The translations under genes were made by a program, and so were the position numbers. The notes beneath the pieces were generated by a model. That model ran no database searches and was not told where the DNA came from. It worked only from the letters and a program-made list of their open reading frames with translations. From Streptococcus sp. oral taxon 056 str. F0418 (GTDB lineage: Bacteria; Bacillota; Bacilli; Lactobacillales; Streptococcaceae), in NCBI RefSeq assembly GCF_000220065.1, contig NZ_AFQU01000001.1, positions 806,001 to 870,000 on the forward strand: a stretch of DNA of 64,000 bases, given 5' to 3'. Below, piece by piece: positions 58,099 through 64,000 of this stretch (positions are counted from its first letter, which is position 1; every line of letters starts with the position of its first letter).

Positions 58099-58256
58099 TT
58101 TCGTGTTTCCTCCTATTAGATCTAATATAACGGATGTGCTAGCACCACATACCTTACTATACTACCAAAAAACTTTTCGTTTGGCAAGTCTATTTCCCTA
58201 AACTTTAAAAATTAATCCGTTTTCCCAGGTAATTAAAAACTTTAAGCAAAACAATC

Positions 58257-58924
58257 TTAGATATAAACAATCTTCAAAGAGCCAAAGGCAACATCACCCT
58301 TAACATATAAAGTCCTATCCTTTTCATTCACATTACGCGGATGAGAAACAGATCCAAAAGCGTTATCCACATCTATTTCTACTCGCCAGTTGCTTGGGAC
58401 ATATAAAGTCACACTACCAAATGATAATTCCACTTCAAAGGTAGCGTATCCTTCAAGAATAGTCGCGTTATCAAAATAAACAGACGCGCTGCCAAAAGAG
58501 CAATCTAGCTTATCATATGTGAAATTTTCAGAATTAATATAGCGCGTCCCACTGCCAAAAGCAATATCTCCTTCTTTAGATGAGATGCTTTTTTCATGCC
58601 AGAAACGGCTGTTCGTCCAAATTTTTTGGGGTTTAAAAATCAGGCTTAAGCCGATACAGGCCAAAACACTTGCTCCAAAAAGGGTACCACTCGAAATTTG
58701 CAGGAAGTGATAGTGACTATTTGCGATGACTAAAGCAATGTAGCCAAATATAAAACCAGCAGCCATATTTCGCTTCATAAAATTCTCGATTGAAAAATAA
58801 GCAAAGCCCGCAATCACTGCAAGAGTCCAAATATTAATGTTCAAATAAGGAAAACCAAACTGTCCTTGGAGTAAAACTACCGCAGCCAGAACAATAAATC
58901 CTAAGCCAATAATTGTTTTTTCAT
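58257..58924 (-). pseudogene. LiaF-like (DUF2154) membrane protein, 5' frameshift
   Basis: ATG 58924 behind GAGGTAAG reads MKK and then loses frame at a run of six A on the coding strand (58916-58921). Seven give TIIGLGFIVLAAVVLLQGQF and a 222-codon protein. The remainder is open: TM segments, then a C-terminal beta-repeat domain with four AFGS/SFGS turns (GDIAFGSGTRYI, CSFGSASVYF, LSFGSVTLYV, AFGSVSHP). Such proteins act with LytTR or LiaRS regulators in envelope stress. Coupled to the LytTR gene. Confidence 0.85.
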
Positions 58925-58929
58925 ATTTC

Positions 58930-59376
58930 TTACCTCATTTCATTTAACTTTTCTTTTAAAATCTGATAATAGTGTCGAGAGACATGCACTTGCTTGTGTG
59001 TGTCATAAAATTGAATCGTGCTAGTCCCCGAAAAGGACTTATCTAAAGCATAAATCGCTTTAGCATTGGTAATCGTTGACTTTGAAATCCGGCAAAAATA
59101 AGCCGGAAGTCGTTCTTCCAATTCATACAATTTCAACTTTACTTCATAAGCATTATCTCTAGCATGTGCAAAGATTTTTGCGCCATCCGTTTCAAAGAAT
59201 AAAATATTCATCAAATCGACAAAATATTCACTCGTATCTTTATAGAAGGCAATCGGTTGCGTATTCGCTTGTTCAAGCGCCTGTTGAATACGAGCTATTT
59301 CTTCATTGTACTGACCCGCTCGAATAACAACTTCTGTCTCTACCAAATCAGCATCTAGCTCAATCCTTATTTTCAT
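58930..59376 (-). CDS. LytTR-domain transcriptional regulator
   Basis: 148 residues from ATG 59376 behind AAGGAGAG. The N-terminal half (MKIRIELDADLVETEVVIRA) has no receiver domain; the C-terminal half (about 55-148) is a LytTR DNA-binding domain with LPAYFCRISKSTITNAKAIY and HVSRHYYQILKEKL. Stand-alone LytTR regulators often pair with a membrane inhibitor; here the next gene is the LiaF-like protein (5-base gap). A direct repeat in its promoter suggests autoregulation. Confidence 0.9.
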   Translation of the reverse strand: MKIRIELDADLVETEVVIRAGQYNEEIARIQQALEQANTQPIAFYKDTSEYFVDLMNILFFETDGAKIFAHARDNAYEVKLKLYELEERLPAYFCRISKSTITNAKAIYALDKSFSGTSTIQFYDTHKQVHVSRHYYQILKEKLNEMR

Positions 59377-59404
59377 AATCTCTCCTTTCCTTATTTCTGA
59401 CTTC

Positions 59405-59473
59405 ATTATAGCAATTTTCTAAAAAGAAACAAGAGATTTTCAGTAAGTGGTTATTTTGAGATGGTAAGTGGTT
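59405..59473 (-). promoter_or_regulatory. LytTR gene promoter with 21-bp-spaced direct repeat
   Basis: -10 extended TGCTATAAT (59410-59405) with TTGTTT as -35 (16-bp spacer). Upstream, the 10-mer AACCACTTAC occurs twice (59452-59443 and 59473-59464 on the minus strand), centres 21 bp apart, the two-turn geometry of LytTR sites. The distal copy is also part of a GGTAAG...CTTACC hairpin. Confidence 0.6.
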
Positions 59474-59600
59474 GCTTACCCTTCTCAAAAATTGTTAAGC
59501 AAACTTGATTTCTCATCTTAGGATCTACAATAAATTCATTTAAAATAAAAATACAATGTACAAATATTGAATATCTGTCTCATTTTATGATTAAGTAAAT

Positions 59601-59628
59601 TTGAAAACTTTTTTCTTTCTGATATAAT
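59601..59628 (+). promoter_or_regulatory. Promoter of the SemiSWEET gene
   Basis: TTGAAA (59601-59606), 16-bp spacer, extended TGATATAAT (TATAAT 59623-59628). Confidence 0.7.
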
Positions 59629-59648
59629 GAAACCTCAGGAGGTATTGT

Positions 59649-59912
59649 ATGTCCAAACAAAAAATTAATCGATTTGTCGGATCTATTGGAGCTTTTATTG
59701 GGATTCTTGTCTTTATTGCATATATTCCACAAATTATCGCTAACTTGCAAGGAGAAAAAGCTCAACCATTCCAACCACTATTCGCAGCAGTTTCTTGTTT
59801 AATTTGGGTAATCTATGGTTGGACCAAAGAACCTAAAAAAGACTGGATTCTCATCATTCCCAATGCGGCAGGAGTGATATTAGGCGGTCTAACTTTTCTT
59901 ACTTCTTTATAA
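59649..59912 (+). CDS. SemiSWEET family sugar transporter
   Basis: 87 residues forming one three-TM PQ-loop unit: INRFVGSIGAFIGILVFIAY then IPQIIANLQG (PQ motif), a second TM (AVSCLIWVIYGWT) and a third (LIIPNAAGVILGGLTFLTSL). SemiSWEETs dimerise to move sugars across the membrane; the substrate is unknown. AGGAGG ribosome site, own promoter and terminator. Confidence 0.92.
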   Translation: MSKQKINRFVGSIGAFIGILVFIAYIPQIIANLQGEKAQPFQPLFAAVSCLIWVIYGWTKEPKKDWILIIPNAAGVILGGLTFLTSL

Positions 59913-59925
59913 AAATTATATAAAC

Positions 59926-59964
59926 AAAACCAGCAACCCATGAAAAAGTTGCTGGTTTTCTTTC
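59926..59964 (+). terminator. Terminator of the SemiSWEET gene
   Basis: AACCAGCAAC...GTTGCTGGTT then TTCTTTC; abuts the 3' end of tRNA-Thr. Confidence 0.8.
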
Positions 59965-60037
59965 TGCCGACTGCAGGGATCGAACCTGTGACCTACGCGT
60001 TACGAGTGCGTTGCTCTACCAACTGAGCTAAGTCGGC
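59965..60037 (-). tRNA. tRNA-Thr (CGU anticodon)
   Basis: 73-base cloverleaf on the minus strand. Acceptor arms GCCGACT/AGTCGGC, D arm GCTCAGTTGGTAGAGC, anticodon loop CTCGTAA (anticodon CGT, Thr codon ACG), T loop TTCGATC. CCA is not encoded. Promoter TTGACA-16-TATACT at 60077-60050. Confidence 0.95.
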
Positions 60038-60049
60038 AATTACCCTTTT

Positions 60050-60077
60050 AGTATAGCACTCTGAGAATAGATGTCAA
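60050..60077 (-). promoter_or_regulatory. tRNA-Thr promoter
   Basis: Consensus TTGACA (60077-60072), 16-bp spacer, TATACT (60055-60050) on the minus strand. Confidence 0.75.
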
Positions 60078-60137
60078 GGAATTTTCGTCAGGATGAGAAA
60101 AAGCCTGTCCCAAGACAAGGCTTTGATAGGATTCATC

Positions 60138-60923
60138 TTACGAACCTGCACTCTCATAAGCATCTAATCCTCTATCCCAGAATTTCAGTGAAATAGCAAA
60201 TAGAATTAGAGAAATTAGAATCAAGCCGCCGATATTAAAGAGACCATTCTTTTCTTGCAAAAAATAGCTAGCTGGATAATAGGCTGTAAAAGCAAAGGGA
60301 ACAATAAAGCTAATCAACCATCGAAGAAGCGAATGGTAAATCGAAATCGGATATTTAGCAAAGTCATTGAACATATAAAATATATAGATCATAGCGCCTG
60401 ATTGCTTGGTCCAAAAAGCGATACTAGCCGTCGCAATTTTCAAAGAAGTATAGATCAAAGTCGTAAAAGGAATGCAGACTAAGAAAAGTAAAATTTTAGA
60501 TAAACTCCAGTTTATACTGGTAGCTGTCGTTGCTAATAGGACGCCTCCGACTAAGAGCTCGCCTAAAGCATCGATTTGAAAGGTTTCAACTAAGATATGA
60601 AAGAGGGGATTGATGGGACGAGTCAAGTACTTATCAAATTCTCCCTTTCTCACCAACCGTTGTCCTAATGCCCAAAGATTATCAAAAAATAGATGATCCA
60701 GTCCCTTTGGAATCAAGGAAAAGCCATAGATAAAGGCAATTTCTTGGAAGGTCCAACCTTCTAGCGAGGGAATGTGCTGAAAGAGAACATTTAGAAACAA
60801 GAGATTCAAACCTTGAGTCAGGAAAACTCCTAAGACACCAACTACAAAATCAACCTTGTACTCCATGACTTGCTTTAAGTATTGTCTGATAAAAATCAGA
60901 TGCATCCGTTGATATTTTTTCAT
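60138..60923 (-). CDS. ABC-2 family permease (DUF990-type), second subunit
   Basis: 261 residues with six hydrophobic segments, starting MKKYQRMHLIFIRQYLKQVM; contains GEFDKYLTRPINPLFHILVE, the conserved cytosolic loop of this exporter type. One base after the first permease gene. Forms a heterodimeric channel with it; substrate unknown. Confidence 0.88.
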   Translation of the reverse strand: MKKYQRMHLIFIRQYLKQVMEYKVDFVVGVLGVFLTQGLNLLFLNVLFQHIPSLEGWTFQEIAFIYGFSLIPKGLDHLFFDNLWALGQRLVRKGEFDKYLTRPINPLFHILVETFQIDALGELLVGGVLLATTATSINWSLSKILLFLVCIPFTTLIYTSLKIATASIAFWTKQSGAMIYIFYMFNDFAKYPISIYHSLLRWLISFIVPFAFTAYYPASYFLQEKNGLFNIGGLILISLILFAISLKFWDRGLDAYESAGS

Positions 60924-60924
60924 G

Positions 60925-61743
60925 CTAACCTCCTTGAATGGTAATGTAAGACTGGACTCTTTTCCAAATCATCTGAGACAAGCCCACCAGCACCAAAAGC
61001 CAAAATAACTGTAGCAAGAGAGCATAAAAAATCTGACTCGTGTTGTATTTCCCAACAATGATCATAACCGGAGTGTAAATCAAGGATGAAAAAGGCAAAA
61101 ACGACAGAATATCTGAGATAATCTTAGGAAAGAAAGCCAAGGGAATCAAACTTCCAGACATAAAAGCCACCAGCGAATTTTTAAGAAGATTGGAGCCCCA
61201 TAAATTTTTAAAAACAAAGGCTGAGAAACCAAAACAGATGTTAAAGAAAAAATTAATCAGGTAAGCTAAGGTTAAACTAAACAGATAAATTAGCGTTCGT
61301 ACTAAAACATCAACCATATCTTGTCCTGAGAAGATTTGCATCATGACAATCACACTTAAAAAAGGAAGTCCGACACTCGCAAAAATCAACCATTTAGAGC
61401 CAATCTCTGTGAAAAGATAAGAAGCTGCAAAATGCACTGGTCTCAACAAACGCATGATAATAGAACCATCCTTAACCTCATCGCCAATCATAAAAGAACT
61501 ATCTGATTTAGTCAGAAGACTGGTAATGAAACTCATAATAATGTAAAGGGTGATGTCAGCCATGCTAAACCCCTGAATCAAGGACTCCTGTGAAGAATCA
61601 AAAACTGCCTTCCAGAGATAGAAAGCTACAAAGGCCCCCATTACATCCCCAACTCTATAGAGAAAGAAATTCACTCGATAGGTAATCAATTCCTGGATTC
61701 CAGCATTTATGAAAGGTTTATAACGTCTCCATATTTTGAACAT
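60925..61743 (-). CDS. ABC-2 family permease (DUF990-type), first subunit
   Basis: 272 residues from ATG 61743 (MFKIWRRYKPFINAGIQELI), behind AAAGGAG inside the end of the ATPase gene; the in-frame extension upstream is not used. The cytosolic loop GDEVKDGSIIMRLLRPVHFA parallels that of the partner permease. Confidence 0.88.
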   Translation of the reverse strand: MFKIWRRYKPFINAGIQELITYRVNFFLYRVGDVMGAFVAFYLWKAVFDSSQESLIQGFSMADITLYIIMSFITSLLTKSDSSFMIGDEVKDGSIIMRLLRPVHFAASYLFTEIGSKWLIFASVGLPFLSVIVMMQIFSGQDMVDVLVRTLIYLFSLTLAYLINFFFNICFGFSAFVFKNLWGSNLLKNSLVAFMSGSLIPLAFFPKIISDILSFLPFSSLIYTPVMIIVGKYNTSQIFYALLLQLFWLLVLVGLSQMIWKRVQSYITIQGG

Positions 61744-61744
61744 C

Positions 61745-62737
61745 TTAGAGCTCCTTTCGATAGAAGCGACGGATAATATCCTCAATATCCGTATCCACCA
61801 TCTTCAAATCTCGAATCTCAAAATCTGACAAGGTTTGCTTGATAATATCAGCCGTTTGATAGCGTGAACTATCATATTGGATGCTAAGGCTATTTTCCGA
61901 TCTTTCAACATTCATATCGGACATACCTACATAGTGAGAGCTCCGCTGACTTTGACCAGGAACTAGTTCAAAAGAAAGAGTCTTCATCTTCCCAAAGGTT
62001 TCCTTGAGTTGGGTGACTGTACCATCAAAAATCTCTTTCCCTTTGTCAATCATAAAGATCCGATCACATAATTGCTCAATATCACTCAAGTCATGAGTGG
62101 TCAACAGAATCGTTGTATGCTCTTCCTGGTTAATCTGGGTGATAGCTTGACGAATATTATCCTTGACAGAGACATCCAAACCAATAGTTGGCTCATCCAA
62201 AAATAGGACTTTGGGATTGTGGAGCAAAGAAGCCGCAATATCAGCTCGCATCCGTTGGCCAAGCGAAAGAGTTCGCACGGGGTCCTTGATGAATTCCTTC
62301 AAATCCAAGACTTCATTCAAAAAATCCATCCGCTTATAAAAGAGTGAGTCTGGCACATCGTAAATCTCTTTTAAGACCGCATAGGTCTCTTGCAAAGCCA
62401 AATCCCACCACAACTGGGTTCGTTGTCCAAAAACCACTCCAATATCCTTAACATAGTCTTGCCGATTATCCTGTGGAATCTTGCCATTAATCCGACAAAA
62501 ACCAGATGTTGGCTTCAAAATCCCAGTCAGCATTTTAATGGTTGTTGACTTGCCCGCACCATTTGCTCCGATAAAGCCTAAAATCTGTCCTTTAGGAACC
62601 TCAAAAGATAAATCCTTGACCGCTTCAAAGGTCTGCTTTTCAGGATGAATAAAGGAGCGCAAAGCTCCCTTCAAACCAGGTTCCTTTACTGTCTTCACAA
62701 AATTTTTCTGAAGATGTTTTACTTCTATCATTGCCAT
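61745..62737 (-). CDS. ABC transporter ATP-binding protein (DUF990-type exporter)
   Basis: 330 residues: Walker A FIGANGAGKSTTIK, Q-loop GVVFGQRTQLWWDLALQ, signature LSLGQRMRADIA, Walker B VLFLDEPTIGLDVS, H-loop LTTHDLSD, plus a C-terminal extension (about 235-330) with a regulatory beta domain typical of this class. GGGAGA ribosome site. First gene of the three-gene exporter operon. Confidence 0.93.
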   Translation of the reverse strand: MAMIEVKHLQKNFVKTVKEPGLKGALRSFIHPEKQTFEAVKDLSFEVPKGQILGFIGANGAGKSTTIKMLTGILKPTSGFCRINGKIPQDNRQDYVKDIGVVFGQRTQLWWDLALQETYAVLKEIYDVPDSLFYKRMDFLNEVLDLKEFIKDPVRTLSLGQRMRADIAASLLHNPKVLFLDEPTIGLDVSVKDNIRQAITQINQEEHTTILLTTHDLSDIEQLCDRIFMIDKGKEIFDGTVTQLKETFGKMKTLSFELVPGQSQRSSHYVGMSDMNVERSENSLSIQYDSSRYQTADIIKQTLSDFEIRDLKMVDTDIEDIIRRFYRKEL

Positions 62738-62977
62738 ATCTATCTCCCTTATCGTAAGGAATAGAAAATCGTATTTTCAAACACAAGTATTCTAAATCTT
62801 TACTTTCTACACCTTCTAAATTTTATTATTACAGAAGGCTTTATACCAACCTATTATAGTCCAACAAAAAATAGAATGCAAGCGTTTGCCTATAGATCAT
62901 GAAATTAAAAATTTCTCTCTAAAAATAATACTTTTAATACAAACTTCTGGTTTAATAGTTTCCTTAAAACACCAAAA

Positions 62978-63156
62978 AGAGAGTGGGACAGAAATCGGTA
63001 ATTCGTTAGAATTCGATTTCGTCGCCCCACCTCCGCACAGTTGAGTAGGGCTGTAAAAGCTGATGAAATCAGCGTAGTAGAGCCCACTCAACCACTGCGT
63101 CTTGCTCGACAATCCAAAGACAATTGAGAGGCTAGGACTTTTGTCCCAACCTCCTG
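62978..63156. repeat. 180-bp mitis-group intergenic repeat, copy 2
   Basis: Same orientation and about 95% identical to 9251-9430, including the GCTGATgaaATCAGC centre and the terminal GAGGCTaGGAC-tttt-GTCCcAaCCTC hairpin, here with one mismatch. Lies upstream of the exporter operon in DNA without genes. Confidence 0.85.
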
Positions 63157-63201
63157 TTTTGTACTGTTTAGCTAGATTCAGCTTTACCTTCTGAACATAG
63201 T

Positions 63202-63288
63202 TTATTTATTCTCCATCCTTCCTATTTCAACGTGAAACGCTCTATTTAAGATTTCAACCAAACATGTTAAATAGTAGGAAAGTTCCAT
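63202..63288 (-). CDS. Possible 28-residue peptide gene
   Basis: ATG 63288 is preceded by GAGGGGGAACA, a near-ideal ribosome site. The frame encodes MELSYYLTCLVEILNRAFHV then EIGRMENK and stops at TAA 63202. No homology recognised. Lies alone in the 63157-63599 gap. Could be a real small peptide or the head of a deleted gene. Confidence 0.35.
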   Translation of the reverse strand: MELSYYLTCLVEILNRAFHVEIGRMENK

Positions 63289-63462
63289 TGTTCCCCCTCA
63301 ATTCTATAAAAAGTGTGACTAATTAGAGATAAAATATTAAATTAAATTTACCACAAATCGTAAGGCTAGGTTTGATAAGTTTCTATTTTTGCCAATGCTC
63401 TTTTTATCTGTGTTTTTCAATTCTTCCATAAATTCTCTTTTCCGTTTTTGAATGTTTGACAA

Positions 63463-63499
63463 CAAAAAAGGAAGTACCAGCTATTTGCTGTTACTTCCT
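63463..63499 (-). terminator. Terminator downstream of the methyltransferase
   Basis: On the minus strand AGGAAGTAACAGC...GCTGGTACTTCCT then T5; about 100 bases past the methyltransferase stop. Confidence 0.75.
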
Positions 63500-63599
63500 C
63501 TCTATAATTTTAATTGTTTTACTTCGACAAACTGAGATTTAGATTTTAACTCTTACGGAAAATAAAACAGGCTATCCTCCTGAAGTGTATTCTATAACA

Positions 63600-64000
63600 T
63601 TATAGTTTAATGCAAAGTGTAGCGATATAGTCATTTCCATAACGTGACAATCGATGTCTTTTGTCACACGATTCATAAAAATCTATCATAGCGAGACCAT
63701 TTTTAAGTTGTCCTCTAATCTGAGTTTCTAAGGTATGGCTAAATTCATACCCATATTCTGGATTTATGGTTATCTTGCCTTCCTCTTCAAGCTCTTTTGA
63801 ATTAAAAGGTAGTGAAAACTTTAAAAGTAATTCCTCATCGGGCTTGTCCCATACAATGTCGGCATCATACATGTATATCCAAGGGTTCATAAATCCGACC
63901 ATTAACAGTCCACCCTTTTTCAATACTCGAGAGGCTTCTTTATACATATTTTCTAAATCTTCTATATATACATTTGAAACCGGATTAAAAATAATATCAA
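63600..64000 (-). CDS. Class I SAM-dependent methyltransferase, C-terminal part (cut by window edge)
   Basis: At least 132 residues are visible. FDIIFNPVSNVYIEDLEN is the motif-IV-like segment and ASRVLKKGGLLMVGFMNPWI the motif-V/VI strand of class I (methyltransf_11-like) enzymes; the SAM-binding GxGxG part is outside the window. Substrate unknown. The frame is open to the window edge at 64000. Confidence 0.82.
   Translation of the reverse strand, partial: DIIFNPVSNVYIEDLENMYKEASRVLKKGGLLMVGFMNPWIYMYDADIVWDKPDEELLLKFSLPFNSKELEEEGKITINPEYGYEFSHTLETQIRGQLKNGLAMIDFYESCDKRHRLSRYGNDYIATLCIKL

Overview
The window is chromosomal DNA of a low-GC Firmicute and reads throughout as a mitis-group Streptococcus (S. 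mitis / oralis / infantis type, related to but not S. pneumoniae). The evidence is gene content and order: rimP-nusA-rnpM-ylxQ-infB, ecsAB-ccrZ-trmB, tsaE-GNAT-lytR, coaD-sepM, the sufCDSUB cluster, mecA-tagO, glnPH-glnQ, and fakA-yloU-rpmB. Coding strands carry strong AGGAGG ribosome sites and extended -10 (TGnTATAAT) promoters.

Layout. 1-6.9 kb: the translation/transcription operon rimP to infB (infB cut by the window edge), trmB-ccrZ-ecsBA and divergent hit. 7-16.2 kb: lytR-GNAT-tsaE, a 180-bp intergenic repeat, a purine permease, DUF1361, a HAD phosphatase, a candidate small RNA, a BI-1 family protein, an HD protein, an RNA methyltransferase, acylphosphatase and yidC2. 16.2-36.5 kb: a block whose two ends carry complementary halves of one ISL3/IS1167 transposase, so it is probably a 20-kb inversion. 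It holds vanZ, rlmN, yutD, sepM-coaD-rsmD, a wrecked repressor/umuC locus, valS behind a T-box, the DUF1858-DUF438-DUF1912 operon, rlmD, an APH-fold kinase, recX, ntdP and DUF960. It ends in an IS graveyard (IS3, ISL3, IS1182). 37.6-45.8 kb: sufCDSUB, tagO/wecA-like, mecA and uppP. 45.8-64 kb: DUF2207 protein, glutamine ABC transporter, SPFH protein, a NarL-type two-component system with its ABC exporter, fakA-yloU-rpmB, a LytTR regulator with a LiaF-like protein, SemiSWEET, tRNA-Thr, a three-gene ABC exporter, a second copy of the 180-bp repeat and a truncated methyltransferase.

How the genes work together. Most of the window is housekeeping: ribosome maturation and RNA modification (rimP, trmB, rsmD, rlmN, rlmD, the TrmH-like enzyme, tsaE), Fe-S cluster assembly (suf), envelope lipid-carrier metabolism and cell-wall attachment (uppP, tagO-like, lytR, yidC2, fakA) and cell-cycle or competence proteolysis control (ccrZ, mecA, sepM). 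Regulatory DNA is readable at several operons: the valS T-box, a LytTR direct repeat with 21-bp periodicity, an ATGACA/TGTCAT operator in front of the two-component/ABC operon, and a perfect inverted repeat around the -10 of the DUF1858-DUF438 operon.

Two window-wide patterns matter to anyone using this annotation. First, eight otherwise well-conserved genes are broken by the loss of exactly one A/T in a run now 6 or 7 long; restoring one base gives a full-length product each time. Either the sequence under-calls homopolymers or the strain has an unusual slippage burden. Second, at least five genes have an extended -10 box ending 6-7 bases before the start codon and no Shine-Dalgarno, so they probably make leaderless mRNAs. 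Two lesions are of a different kind (a TGA nonsense codon in the GNAT gene upstream of valS and a large deletion inside umuC) and are more likely genuine decay.
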